Shown piece by piece: positions 9,058 through 17,287 of a stretch of DNA of 64,000 nt. Positions within the stretch are counted from its first letter, which is position 1. Each line of letters opens with the position of its first letter. Below the pieces are notes generated by a model, which was not told the DNA's origin, made no database searches, and saw only the letters and a program-made list of their open reading frames with translations. The translations under genes and the position numbers were made by a program. This DNA comes from Clostridiales bacterium (GTDB lineage: Bacteria; Bacillota; Clostridia; Oscillospirales; CAG-272), in assembly GCA_012840355.1 (NCBI GenBank), contig DULN01000006.1, positions 131,514 to 195,513 of the forward strand. The letters are read 5' to 3'.

Positions 9058-9399
9058 ATGGAGTCGATAGCGTTTTGGGCGCAGGTTATTACGGCTGCCG
9101 GCGTGCTTTTGTCGGCGGTGATGCTAATCCCGATAATATTTTCGCTGAAAAAGGCTAACCGATATGCCGCAGTGTTCAGTTCGTCAGACAGGTTTTTTAC
9201 GATTTTACAGATTGTGCGCACATATGTGTATGCCGCCGAGCAGTTATACGGTAACGGCAAGGGGCAGGAGAAGTTTGAGTATGTTAAAAAAGCGCTGATA
9301 GATGAGGGCATCATCTCAAACGACTCCGGCGAGAATGACCGAGTCCGCGCGCTTATAGAGGCTGCGGTAAGAGAGCTCAAATACCTTGAGCGCGACTGA
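9058..9399 (+). CDS. Small one-helix membrane protein resembling LLH-type phage holins
   Basis: 113 residues. One N-terminal membrane helix (about 5-28) is followed by a charged helical tail with the AAEQLYGNGKGQEKFEYVKKAL segment that I associate with Holin_LLH-family proteins. ATG at 9058 is chosen because GGGAGG lies 8 nt upstream; an ATG 18 nt earlier lacks a site. There is no prophage context, so it is either a domesticated holin-like gene or an unrelated anchor protein. Its function is not known. Confidence 0.65.
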   Translation: MESIAFWAQVITAAGVLLSAVMLIPIIFSLKKANRYAAVFSSSDRFFTILQIVRTYVYAAEQLYGNGKGQEKFEYVKKALIDEGIISNDSGENDRVRALIEAAVRELKYLERD

Positions 9400-9415
9400 G
9401 CAGAGCAAAATATAA

Positions 9416-9450
9416 AAAAGCCCGAGGCATTTCCTCAGGCTTATATTTTT
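9416..9450. terminator. Bidirectional terminator
   Basis: An 8-bp stem with one mismatch (arms 9420-9427 and 9433-9440), with A-run before and T-rich stretch after, separates convergent genes. Confidence 0.75.
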
Positions 9451-9836
9451 ATTTCCCCGCGCCGGGTTGTAAGCTCAATAAGGAGGTCGACATTGTCGGG
9501 CTGCGACTTTACGTCGCAGGCTGCCTTGTTGCGCTTTATCGCGCCGCATTTTTTGCATCGGTATATGATGACATACCCCCGCCGCGCGTCAACTTCGGCG
9601 GCGACCGGGACAAGCATGCCGCCGCAATCGGCAGCCCTGTCGCCCGGGACTATATCGACATGCAGCGAGTAAAGGCAAAATGGGCAATGGTCGCGGCTAC
9701 TTGAGCCGAGCGGCTCGACGATTTTGCCACAATTCGCGCAGACAAACCCGCTGTCGTTTTTGATAAAATTTTTACGCTCGCCGGCAGGCGGACGCATTTC
9801 TTCGGAAGGGCCGGTTTTGCCGTAATTTTTACCCAC
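9441..9836 (-). CDS. RNHCP domain zinc-binding protein
   Basis: 131 residues with two CxxC pairs around an SRDHCPFCLYSLHVD core (the RNHCP signature, here RDHCP), plus a second CKKC pair, so one or two zinc sites are likely. The function of this family is not established. The likely start is GTG at 9836, overlapping the stop of the U32 gene and 11 nt after AAGGAGG. An ATG at 9797 is an alternative that keeps the whole conserved domain but has only a weak GAAGAA site. It is the last gene of a three-gene operon, coupled to the U32 protein. Confidence 0.8.
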   Translation of the reverse strand: MGKNYGKTGPSEEMRPPAGERKNFIKNDSGFVCANCGKIVEPLGSSSRDHCPFCLYSLHVDIVPGDRAADCGGMLVPVAAEVDARRGYVIIYRCKKCGAIKRNKAACDVKSQPDNVDLLIELTTRRGEIKI

Positions 9837-11112
9837 GCAAAATGTCGCCCTCCTTAACCTCAAACGGCACGCCAAGCCAATACTCCATTAGCGGGTGCGG
9901 CGTTGAGTCAATGGGGTTGCCGTCGGCGTCAAACAGCAGCTGCGCTACAAACGGCTGCGCTGTTTTGCCCGGCGTCAGAAGATAAACGGTGTCGCCGGCG
10001 CAGAATTTGTTGCGCTGGGCAAACCTGTAAAGCCTATGCCCTAACTTTGCCGCGGCTTCGGCGCATGCCGGTGGGGGCGTGACGTCTTGGCTTTGCGCAA
10101 CGCCAAGATATGCTTTGTCGCGGATATAGTCGGGATTTGTGCAGACGTTGGCGTCATCAATTGGCGCCCCGAAGAAAAACCCGGTGCTATACTCCCGGTG
10201 CGAGACCGACTCAACCTCGTCCCAAAGCCGCTCGTCGAATGCGTAGTTTTCAGGCGAGGCGGCGTAACGGTCGAGCGCTATTCTGTATGCATTGGCGGTC
10301 ACCGCCGCGTAGTACTCGCTTTTCATGCGCCCCTCGATCTTGAGGCTGTCAACTCCCGCTTCGCAAAGCTCCGGAATATGCCGGATCATGCAAAGGTCAC
10401 GGCTTGAAAGGATAAATGTGCCAAACTCGTTTTCTTCAGCCGGAATTAGCATTCCCGGACGCTTTTGTTCTTCAAACTCAAGATAGCGCACGCGGTAATT
10501 CCAGCGGCATGGCTGGGCGCACTCGCCGCGGTTGCCATCGCGCCCGGTCAGGTAGTTCGAAAGCAGGCAGCGCCCGCTGTAGGCGACGCACATCGAGCCG
10601 TGCACGAAAACCTCAAGCTCAAGCTCGCGCGAGCAGCGGCGGCGCAGCTCCTTTATCTCGGCAAGCGTCAGCTCGCGCGCGAGTATTACTCTCCGGCAGC
10701 CAAGCCGCAAATAAGCCTCGGCAGCGCGCGCGTTTGTGACACACGCTTGGGTTGAAACGTGGATTGGCACGTCGGGCAAAACCTGACGGGTAAGCGTTAT
10801 GACGCCGAGATCGGCGCATATAACCGCGTCAACGCCCATGGTTCCGAGCGCCTCGAGGTATTGTTCAAGCTCGGCGTACTGGTCATCGTGCGGCATAATG
10901 TTTACGGCAACATAGACTTTTTTGCCGATCGAGTGGGCGTACTTTACAGCCTCTTTGAGCTCTTCTTCGGTAAAATTGTCCGCGGCGGCGCGCATGCCAA
11001 AGCGTTTGCCGGCAGCGTAAACCGCGTCGGCGCCAAACCGTAGCGCAGCGCGCAGTTTTACCGGGCTGCCGGCAGGTGACAAAAGCTCAGGTATTTTGGT
11101 TTGCATTTTCAT
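9829..11112 (-). CDS. Peptidase U32-family protein (likely tRNA uridine-34 hydroxylation, TrhP-like)
   Basis: 427 residues. It starts with LLSPAGSP and carries the U32 signature EVFVHGSMCVAYSGRCLLSN followed by GECAQPCRW, giving the conserved cysteine set expected to bind an Fe-S cluster. Family members TrhP/YegQ and RlhA are RNA hydroxylation factors rather than proven proteases. I favour a role in 5-hydroxyuridine formation in tRNA, by family knowledge only. The start at 11112 (or 11106) overlaps the end of the PpiC gene by 20-26 nt with no strong ribosome site, so coupling is likely. Confidence 0.85.
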   Translation of the reverse strand: MKMQTKIPELLSPAGSPVKLRAALRFGADAVYAAGKRFGMRAAADNFTEEELKEAVKYAHSIGKKVYVAVNIMPHDDQYAELEQYLEALGTMGVDAVICADLGVITLTRQVLPDVPIHVSTQACVTNARAAEAYLRLGCRRVILARELTLAEIKELRRRCSRELELEVFVHGSMCVAYSGRCLLSNYLTGRDGNRGECAQPCRWNYRVRYLEFEEQKRPGMLIPAEENEFGTFILSSRDLCMIRHIPELCEAGVDSLKIEGRMKSEYYAAVTANAYRIALDRYAASPENYAFDERLWDEVESVSHREYSTGFFFGAPIDDANVCTNPDYIRDKAYLGVAQSQDVTPPPACAEAAAKLGHRLYRFAQRNKFCAGDTVYLLTPGKTAQPFVAQLLFDADGNPIDSTPHPLMEYWLGVPFEVKEGDILRG

Positions 11113-12085
11113 TTGGATTAGGAAGTATGTCTAGCTGGTGATATGCTTCGGTGAAGGTTATCTCGTATGAATTTGCGCGCTCTTCGAGCATCTCGTTGAA
11201 GACGCGGGTCATATAAAGGTCGCGCAGCTCTTCGAGGTGCTTGTCTATATACTCATCCTCGAGCGGCAAGCGGCGAATGATGTGGTAACCGTAAACCGAC
11301 TCCACCACATCGCTTATCTCGCCCGGCTCGAGCTGCTTTACGGCGTTTTCAAAAGACTGGATCATCTGCCCATGCGTAAAGTAGTAGCCGTCGCTGTTGC
11401 CTTTTACGCGCTGGTCCTCGGTGTACTCGTCCTTGAGGGTATCAAAGTCCTCGCCTGCCTTGATGCGCGCGAGAAGCTGCTCTGCAAGCGCTTTGTTTTC
11501 AGCGGGGTCTTCGCCCTCGTCGTTCATAATAAGGATATGGGTCGCGCGGTAAAAGTTTTTGGGGATGTCTTCGAGCAGGGTTTTATCGTCGGCGAGTATT
11601 ATGCCCGACGCCTCGTTGGTCACATGCTCGTAAAGCTGCTGCCAAAGCTCTCTGAGCCTTAAAAGCTCGCCGAACATGCGCTCCGACATATGCTCGGACT
11701 CAAGCTTGGAGTAGTATTCCTCCTTGCTTGTGTAGCTGTTTTTGACCTGCTTTATATACTCTGAAATCTCGCTTTTTGTCTGAGAGCTTAGCTTGATGCC
11801 ATATTCTTTTGCCAGGTCTTTGATTGCGCGGTTGCGCTTTAGAATGAAAAACACATCGTCGTAGAGCTTTTTGACATTATCAGGGTCCGACCAATACGAC
11901 TCGTTACCTTGATCGAAGTCTTCTTTGGTATTGTAGTAAAAATAGTTAAACTCGTCAAGTGCGATCTTGTCGCCTTCAATAATTAGCACCGTCGGGTTTT
12001 CGGGGTCCTCTCCGCACGCGGCAGTGCTTACCACGACAAATAGTGCCAGCAGCGCTGCGCCTATTGCTTTTAGAAAATTTACCAT
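11087..12085 (-). CDS. PrsA/PpiC-type peptidylprolyl isomerase lipoprotein
   Basis: 332 residues. A signal with lipobox STAAC (cysteine about residue 24) places it on the outer face of the membrane. A SurA-N-like helical region covers about 35-170 and a parvulin domain follows (about 180-275: FYRATHILI, GYYFTHGQM, YGYHIIRR). It should help fold secreted proteins. The C-terminus is Asn-rich. ATG at 12085 follows GGAAAG. It leads the operon with the U32 and RNHCP genes. Confidence 0.9.
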   Translation of the reverse strand: MVNFLKAIGAALLALFVVVSTAACGEDPENPTVLIIEGDKIALDEFNYFYYNTKEDFDQGNESYWSDPDNVKKLYDDVFFILKRNRAIKDLAKEYGIKLSSQTKSEISEYIKQVKNSYTSKEEYYSKLESEHMSERMFGELLRLRELWQQLYEHVTNEASGIILADDKTLLEDIPKNFYRATHILIMNDEGEDPAENKALAEQLLARIKAGEDFDTLKDEYTEDQRVKGNSDGYYFTHGQMIQSFENAVKQLEPGEISDVVESVYGYHIIRRLPLEDEYIDKHLEELRDLYMTRVFNEMLEERANSYEITFTEAYHQLDILPNPNENANQNT

Positions 12086-12111
12086 AATCTTTCCGCCTTT
12101 TCTCTAATATA

Positions 12112-12166
12112 CGCAAAGCGCGGGAGCGCTAAAGGCCACAAAGGCTCGCGCCTCCCGCGCTTTTGT
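12112..12166. terminator. Long hairpin between DUF4340 gene and ppiC gene
   Basis: A stem of 11-12 bp (AAAGCGCGGGAG side near 12114-12125; CTCCCGCGCTTT side near 12152-12163) has a 26-base loop with an extra small pairing. Only TTT follows on the minus strand, so termination there may be partial. Confidence 0.6.
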
Positions 12167-12168
12167 GC

Positions 12169-13668
12169 TTAGTTTTTGCCTTCGGAATCGATAGGCTCGC
12201 CCTTAAGTACGCGGACGGTGTCGTTTAGGATTTTTTGAATATGGTCGTTATAGGTGTAAAAGTGGCCCGACCCGTTGATGGTGTAATAGCAGCGCCGAGT
12301 GGAGTAGGGGTAAAACTTGTACTCGAATACATCTCCGGCGTCGGTGACGACGGTCATTGTCATCATGCACTCTAGCTCGGAGGTATCGGTGACAGGCGAG
12401 TAGTCTTCCATATAGATTGAAAGCAGCACTTTATACAGCTGTCTGAAATTTTGCACGTCGTCTGCGCTAAAAGGCTTGCCCGTGCTCTTGGGCGTAACGA
12501 TTAGTTCCTGGCCCTCGCCCACGAGGATGAAGGTCTCGTCGATTCCGCCGCCCTGGATTCTGATCTGCGCGATGTCGTTGATGTTCTTGAAGAACACTGG
12601 CCGGTCGACAAACTTTATGATGTCCCAGTCAAGGAAGGAGACGTCGCTGTAATTGAGCGACGCTACGAGGTTGAAAAGCTGCGAGTAGGCGTACATCTGG
12701 CCGTTCTCATCGGGCTTGCTGAAATATATCATGCTCGTAATGTCTTTGTAGGTATACACGATACCGTATGCCGGGTCGTCGATATTTATTCCATAAGCCT
12801 CAAGGAGGTGCTGCGGGTCAAGCGGCTCATTTGTAGGCCCGATCTCGACGCACTTTGTGCCGGAGAAGGCGGCGAGCTTTTGAAGTATAACGTTGTAGTT
12901 GTTTATATTAGGCGTATAGTCGGCGGGGTAGAGCATTACGTACTGCCCGAGCGCCGCTGCATCTTCCATTTCCTCTCCGGTGAGAAAGTCGATGCAGACT
13001 ACGACATCCCCGTCCCGGTAAAGGTAGAAGTCGTCGATCATATAGTAGGTCGAAACCGAAAGCGGGAAGGAGAGGATTGGCAAAATCAAATCGGTTATGT
13101 CTGCAAGCACGGTCCTCTCAAGCGTCGTGTCGAGCACATAAACGGCGTTACGCCCTTCATATGCGGCGTAATACCCGCCGCCGGTGGGGAGCTTATTGCC
13201 GATGTGCACGGTATGGGTCGAGCCGTCGCGTTTGGTGATCCTGAACCACGCGTAGTTGTCGTTTGGCCCAAGCCCGTATGCGCTCATTTCCTCGTCGGTG
13301 AACCCGTATCCGACGCGGGTTATCGATAGCGTGTAGCCGGTGCTTACCACGAGGCTTGAGAGCGCTTCAAGGCTATACGGGGCGCCTTCGTAACCTTTGA
13401 TGTAAAACTCGTCGTCTTCGCCGCGGTACATTGTATACGTGCCGTGCGAGTTGTGGATTTCAATCGACTGCATGTCGGCTTTTTCTAGGTGCTCCATAAT
13501 GAGGATGCGGTTGTTTATGCCAAGCACCTCGCCTTCAAGCAGCTCGGGGACTTCCTCGTCGGTTACAAGCGAAGCGATGAGCGGTTTTACGACCGAAAAA
13601 TAGGTTACGACGCCTACTACAAACACAACCGCGAAAATTATTATAGTCCTGATTTGGCGCTTTATCAT
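12169..13668 (-). CDS. DUF4340 protein of Gld-type ABC cluster
   Basis: 499 residues. One N-terminal membrane helix (about 8-30) is followed by a large extracytoplasmic, beta-rich region with repeated DUF4340-like segments (for example YGLGPNDNYAWFRITKRDG and YYAAYEGRNAVYVLD). DUF4340 proteins are regularly encoded after GldG-like proteins; their biochemical job is unknown. ATG at 13668 with GGAG 9 nt upstream overlaps the TGA of the GldG-like gene (ATGA). It is the last gene of a four-gene operon. Confidence 0.85.
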   Translation of the reverse strand: MIKRQIRTIIIFAVVFVVGVVTYFSVVKPLIASLVTDEEVPELLEGEVLGINNRILIMEHLEKADMQSIEIHNSHGTYTMYRGEDDEFYIKGYEGAPYSLEALSSLVVSTGYTLSITRVGYGFTDEEMSAYGLGPNDNYAWFRITKRDGSTHTVHIGNKLPTGGGYYAAYEGRNAVYVLDTTLERTVLADITDLILPILSFPLSVSTYYMIDDFYLYRDGDVVVCIDFLTGEEMEDAAALGQYVMLYPADYTPNINNYNVILQKLAAFSGTKCVEIGPTNEPLDPQHLLEAYGINIDDPAYGIVYTYKDITSMIYFSKPDENGQMYAYSQLFNLVASLNYSDVSFLDWDIIKFVDRPVFFKNINDIAQIRIQGGGIDETFILVGEGQELIVTPKSTGKPFSADDVQNFRQLYKVLLSIYMEDYSPVTDTSELECMMTMTVVTDAGDVFEYKFYPYSTRRCYYTINGSGHFYTYNDHIQKILNDTVRVLKGEPIDSEGKN

Positions 13669-15197
13669 AAATGACGTCTCCTAAAATACACGACACAGCC
13701 GGCTACGAGCACGCAGCAGGGCAGAAATGCCGTCACAAGCACCGACCAAGTGTTAGCCTCTTGCGTCGTGAGGTTGAGCGCGGTTTCGTCGAACACTTTA
13801 AAGTCGATGTTGATAGGCACGGTCTCCTTGCCAAACGCCTTCATCGCCGCGTAGATAATGTCGCCGTTGCCATATGCGGGGTTGCCGATATATTTGTCGT
13901 CGGTAAACGATTTGGTGCCCGCGACCATGACGTAGTTGTAGATCGGGACATTGTTGATCATGCGGGTCTCGCGGCTGATTGTAAGGAGGTTATATACGCC
14001 CGGCTCGCCTTCGGCTTCCATAGGCGCGTCAAGCTCGAGCGCGACCGCGGTTTTTTCGGACGAGGTTTGCAGCACGACTGAGGTATCGCGCGAGTCTTTC
14101 CTGTCATAAAGCAGCTTTATCGGACGGGCGTAGTTGACAATAGCCTTCGGCGGCGTCTCAAGCTGCCAGAGAGTCTTTGTCAGCGAGGAGCCTAGCCCTT
14201 CGCGTGTATACTCGGCTACGATTTCGGTGCCGTCGACCGAAAGCGAGTTGGCTTTGTCGCGTACCAGCTTACGCTCAAATGCCACGCCCCATTCGGCGAG
14301 GAACTCCTCAAGCTCGGGTAGCTCGCGCACCGTCGCGTCTAGGAATACCATCAGGTTACCGTAATTGTCGAGCAGCGCGTCGATTTTGGCAATTTCGTTG
14401 ACCGAGTCTTTAAAGCCCATAAAGTCGGTGCGCGGGTTATTTATAACGACGACTTTAGCCGAGCTGTCCATGTCCTCTTTCGAGAGGTCAATCTTGCGCA
14501 CGTCAAAGCCGGCGTCTTGGAACATCTCGTAAATTTTCGATCCTTCGACCGACTCGCCATGGCCAATTGTAAAGTACGCGATTGGCCGGTCGCCGACAAG
14601 CTGCAAGATTGCCGAGGTGATTTTATACTCGGCGTTAAGCGCAAAGACTTCGCCGGTGTTGCTGCTGAAGGTGTAAAACGCCTCAAGCGCGAACTTGCGG
14701 AAATCGCTGCCGTTTTCGATTATAACGTCTGTAGTTTTAACGTTTGTTTCGGAGGTTGTCCTGTAAGGGTCGGCAAGCGACGGGTGCTTTACAATGTCGA
14801 TGTATTCGACCTTTACAAAGTCAAACTCCTGCTCATACTGCAGCGCCATGTTGTGGACAAGCTTGGTTTCAAGCGACTGTTCAAGCTTATCCGGGTCCTG
14901 GCAGAAAATTATCCGGATATTGACGTTTTCGTTGTTTCTATAGGGGTCAAGGAGCATTAAAGTGCTCTCTGAGATTGTGTACATCTTCTCTTTGGTCATG
15001 TCAATATACCAAAGGTAGCTGGTCGCAAGGGCGGAGAAGATGACGTTTATAATTATAACCAGCGCGACAAAAGAGATTGTCAGCGCGGTCGCGGTTGCCC
15101 CGAACTTAAACTTCGGGTTTTTCCAAAATGAGCGCTTCTTTTTTGCGCCCGGTATATATGCTGCCGACGATGCGGCGTTTTCTGCTTCGTAATTCAT
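13665..15197 (-). CDS. GldG-like ABC-associated membrane protein
   Basis: 510 residues. An N-terminal cytoplasmic tail and helix (about 32-57) are followed by a periplasm/outside domain of the GldG/ABC-2-associated type: TKEKMYTISESTLMLLD near the start, then AYFTIGHGE and VVINNPRTDF. A C-terminal helix closes the protein (about 483-503). This topology matches GldG partners of GldA/GldF transporters. The transported substrate is unknown in Firmicutes. GGGAG lies 10 nt before the ATG at 15197. Confidence 0.87.
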   Translation of the reverse strand: MNYEAENAASSAAYIPGAKKKRSFWKNPKFKFGATATALTISFVALVIIINVIFSALATSYLWYIDMTKEKMYTISESTLMLLDPYRNNENVNIRIIFCQDPDKLEQSLETKLVHNMALQYEQEFDFVKVEYIDIVKHPSLADPYRTTSETNVKTTDVIIENGSDFRKFALEAFYTFSSNTGEVFALNAEYKITSAILQLVGDRPIAYFTIGHGESVEGSKIYEMFQDAGFDVRKIDLSKEDMDSSAKVVVINNPRTDFMGFKDSVNEIAKIDALLDNYGNLMVFLDATVRELPELEEFLAEWGVAFERKLVRDKANSLSVDGTEIVAEYTREGLGSSLTKTLWQLETPPKAIVNYARPIKLLYDRKDSRDTSVVLQTSSEKTAVALELDAPMEAEGEPGVYNLLTISRETRMINNVPIYNYVMVAGTKSFTDDKYIGNPAYGNGDIIYAAMKAFGKETVPINIDFKVFDETALNLTTQEANTWSVLVTAFLPCCVLVAGCVVYFRRRHL

Positions 15198-15245
15198 AGT
15201 TTTCAGTCTCCCACTCAGTTATATAGGCGTATTTGCCAAAGCGGC

Positions 15246-15953
15246 TTACTCCCAACGGCGCTTTTCATATATTCGCACCGTGAGGAACAAGAACACTCCG
15301 GAGATTGAGAAATAGTAAAGCACGGCATTGAAGTCGAAAACCCCGTGTGTGAAGTTCCCGAAGCGGCTGTAAACGGAAATCCAGCTTAATACCGCGCGGA
15401 TGGCATAAACGTCTATATACTGGTTGAGGAAGCTTGCAAGCAGGAAAATTAAGATTACCGCTATTGTGCCGATTGCGGCGATTATCTGGTTTTCGGTCAG
15501 CGACGAAATGAAAATGCCGACCGATACGAACGCCGCGCCGATTAGCAGTATCGCTATCGAGTAGCCGACAAGCTGCCCGGTGTTGGGGTTGCCGAACTTA
15601 TAAAGCGCGATATAGTTAAAGCATGAGGCGATATAAGTGATCGCGAACATTGTATATGCCGCGAGGAATTTGCCGAAAACCATACCAAACAGGCTTACCG
15701 GCGAGGTGAGGAGCAGCTGCTCGGTGCGGCTGCGACGCTCTTCGCTGAAGGATTTCATTGTAAGGAGAGGTATTACGACGACAAACACGAAGAGCATTAT
15801 GGTAAAGTAGGTCCCCACGTCGCTGTCGACGCCCTGCTGGAGCGTCGCGAGGGAGAAGATAAACCCGCTGACCGCCAAGAACACGCCCATGAAAACATAC
15901 CCGATAGGCGAGGTAAAATACGAAAGCATCTCGCGTTTGTATATTGCTAGCAT
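15246..15953 (-). CDS. ABC-2 type permease (GldF-like)
   Basis: 235 residues with six predicted membrane helices. It begins MLAIYKREMLSYFTSPIGYVF, a typical GldF/ABC-2 N-terminus in which an amphipathic elbow helix precedes the first membrane span; RRSRTEQLLLTSPVS matches the conserved loop of that family. It is the membrane channel partner of the ATPase encoded immediately upstream; the start and stop overlap by one base (TAATG), with AAAGGAG just before. Confidence 0.9.
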   Translation of the reverse strand: MLAIYKREMLSYFTSPIGYVFMGVFLAVSGFIFSLATLQQGVDSDVGTYFTIMLFVFVVVIPLLTMKSFSEERRSRTEQLLLTSPVSLFGMVFGKFLAAYTMFAITYIASCFNYIALYKFGNPNTGQLVGYSIAILLIGAAFVSVGIFISSLTENQIIAAIGTIAVILIFLLASFLNQYIDVYAIRAVLSWISVYSRFGNFTHGVFDFNAVLYYFSISGVFLFLTVRIYEKRRWE

Positions 15954-16960
15954 TACTCCTTTACCTCCGTAGAGCTGCGTCTGCTGACGGTCTTTCTGCG
16001 GGACTTTGTTGCCGGTTCCTTTGCGTCGACGAGCGAGAGGAAGACGTCCTCAAGCCCCATGCCGACAGGCTCTAGCCCGATAAGCGGGTAGTTCGACTTC
16101 GCAAGCGCCGAGAAAAGCGGCTTGCGGATGTCGACGCCCTGCTGGCTTTCGATTATATAGGTGATGCTGTCTGCGTCATGCTGGCCTACGGCTTCGGCCG
16201 ATACCACGCCGGTTATAGCGCGCAGCGTCTGCAGTACTTCCTTTTGCGGGCCGCAGATTTTAGCGCTGATGCGGCGGTTGCCCTCGACTGCGGTCGCAAT
16301 GTCCTCGGTTCGCTTGTCCGCCACTATTTTACCGCGGCTGATGATTATAACGCGGTCGCAAACCGCCTGCACTTCGGAGAGGATATGGGTGCTGAGTATA
16401 ATCGTATGGTCGAGCCCCAGCGTGCGGATGAGGTTGCGCACCTCGACTATCTGTCGCGGGTCAAGCCCTATCGTAGGCTCGTCGAGTATGAGTATTTTCG
16501 GGTTACCCACGAGGGCTTGCGCGATTCCGACGCGCTGGCGGTAGCCTTTTGAAAGGTGGCCTATCACTCGCTTATAGACGTCGGCGATTCGCACGACCTC
16601 GCAGATCTCCATAAGGTGCTTTTTGCGGTTGAATGTGCACTTTTTAAGGTCGTAAACGAAATTCAGGTAATCTTCCACGGTCATGTCGTTGTAGAGCGGC
16701 GGCTGCTCAGGAAGATAACCTATCATTTTTTTGACTTCATACGCATAGTCGATGATGTCGAGGCCGCCGACTTCGACGGTGCCGGAGGTATAAGACAAAT
16801 ACCCCGTGATGATATTCATCGTCGTGGATTTGCCTGCGCCGTTTGGGCCCAAAAAACCGACAATCTCTCCCTCTCCCACCGTGAAGCTTATATCGTTTAC
16901 GGCGTATTTGCTGCCGTAGCGCTTCACAAGGTGGTCGATATGAATCATTTGCGTCTGCAT
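15953..16960 (-). CDS. ABC transporter ATP-binding protein (GldA/NatA-like)
   Basis: 335 residues. It has Walker A GPNGAGKSTT (about 39-48), signature LSKGYRQR, Walker B LILDEPTIGLDP and switch His in STHILSEV. The C-terminal extension of about 100 residues is typical of ABC-2 drug or polymer exporters. It powers the GldF-like permease. ATG at 16960 with GGAG 8 nt upstream; first gene of the operon behind an extended -10 promoter. Confidence 0.92.
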   Translation of the reverse strand: MQTQMIHIDHLVKRYGSKYAVNDISFTVGEGEIVGFLGPNGAGKSTTMNIITGYLSYTSGTVEVGGLDIIDYAYEVKKMIGYLPEQPPLYNDMTVEDYLNFVYDLKKCTFNRKKHLMEICEVVRIADVYKRVIGHLSKGYRQRVGIAQALVGNPKILILDEPTIGLDPRQIVEVRNLIRTLGLDHTIILSTHILSEVQAVCDRVIIISRGKIVADKRTEDIATAVEGNRRISAKICGPQKEVLQTLRAITGVVSAEAVGQHDADSITYIIESQQGVDIRKPLFSALAKSNYPLIGLEPVGMGLEDVFLSLVDAKEPATKSRRKTVSRRSSTEVKE

Positions 16961-17044
16961 TCGGTGACTCCAGTTTGTAAGATTTTTATAATTTTCCCTG
17001 CTGGTTTCGGTGCAAATAAATGTATTTCGCTCGGTATATTGTGA

Positions 17045-17053
17045 AGTATATCA
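17045..17053 (-). promoter_or_regulatory. Extended -10 promoter of the Gld-type ABC operon
   Basis: On the minus strand TG-A-TATACT lies about 85 nt before the ATPase ATG. A matching -35 is poor (TTCAAG at a 20-bp distance). Confidence 0.45.
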
Positions 17054-17151
17054 CCTAGCTATAAATAAATCTTGAACAGACCGTGTAAAAAAGGGTTTTT
17101 TGGCGCAATTTCACATAAAATTCAGCATATCTTCACACAGGCTACCGTATG

Positions 17152-17200
17152 CTCGCGGCTGCCGGAACCGCTAAACTTGACGGTACCGCGCAGCCGCGAG
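17152..17200. repeat. Inverted repeat, 11-bp perfect arms with nested second pairing
   Basis: Arms 17152-17162 and 17190-17200 (CTCGCGGCTGC and its complement) enclose CGGAACCG (17163-17170) and CGGTACCG (17181-17188), which also pair with mismatches. There is no T-run on the minus strand, so it may be a processing or stability hairpin after the GH43 operon rather than a simple terminator. Confidence 0.6.
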
Positions 17201-17287
17201 TAATAAGAGGCTTAAAACTAAACTGCTAGCGCCTAAATTTGGTAGCGCAAGGCAAAAGCTTATTTGGTTTAGCCACAAAGCTCCGGT

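Larger units (their letters stand above)
16961..17287. other. 327-bp intergenic region between GH43 gene and ABC operon
   Basis: It holds the ABC operon promoter and leader on the left, a large perfect-armed inverted repeat in the middle (17152-17200), and about 85 bp next to the GH43 stop in which I see nothing. No gene is apparent. Confidence 0.6.
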
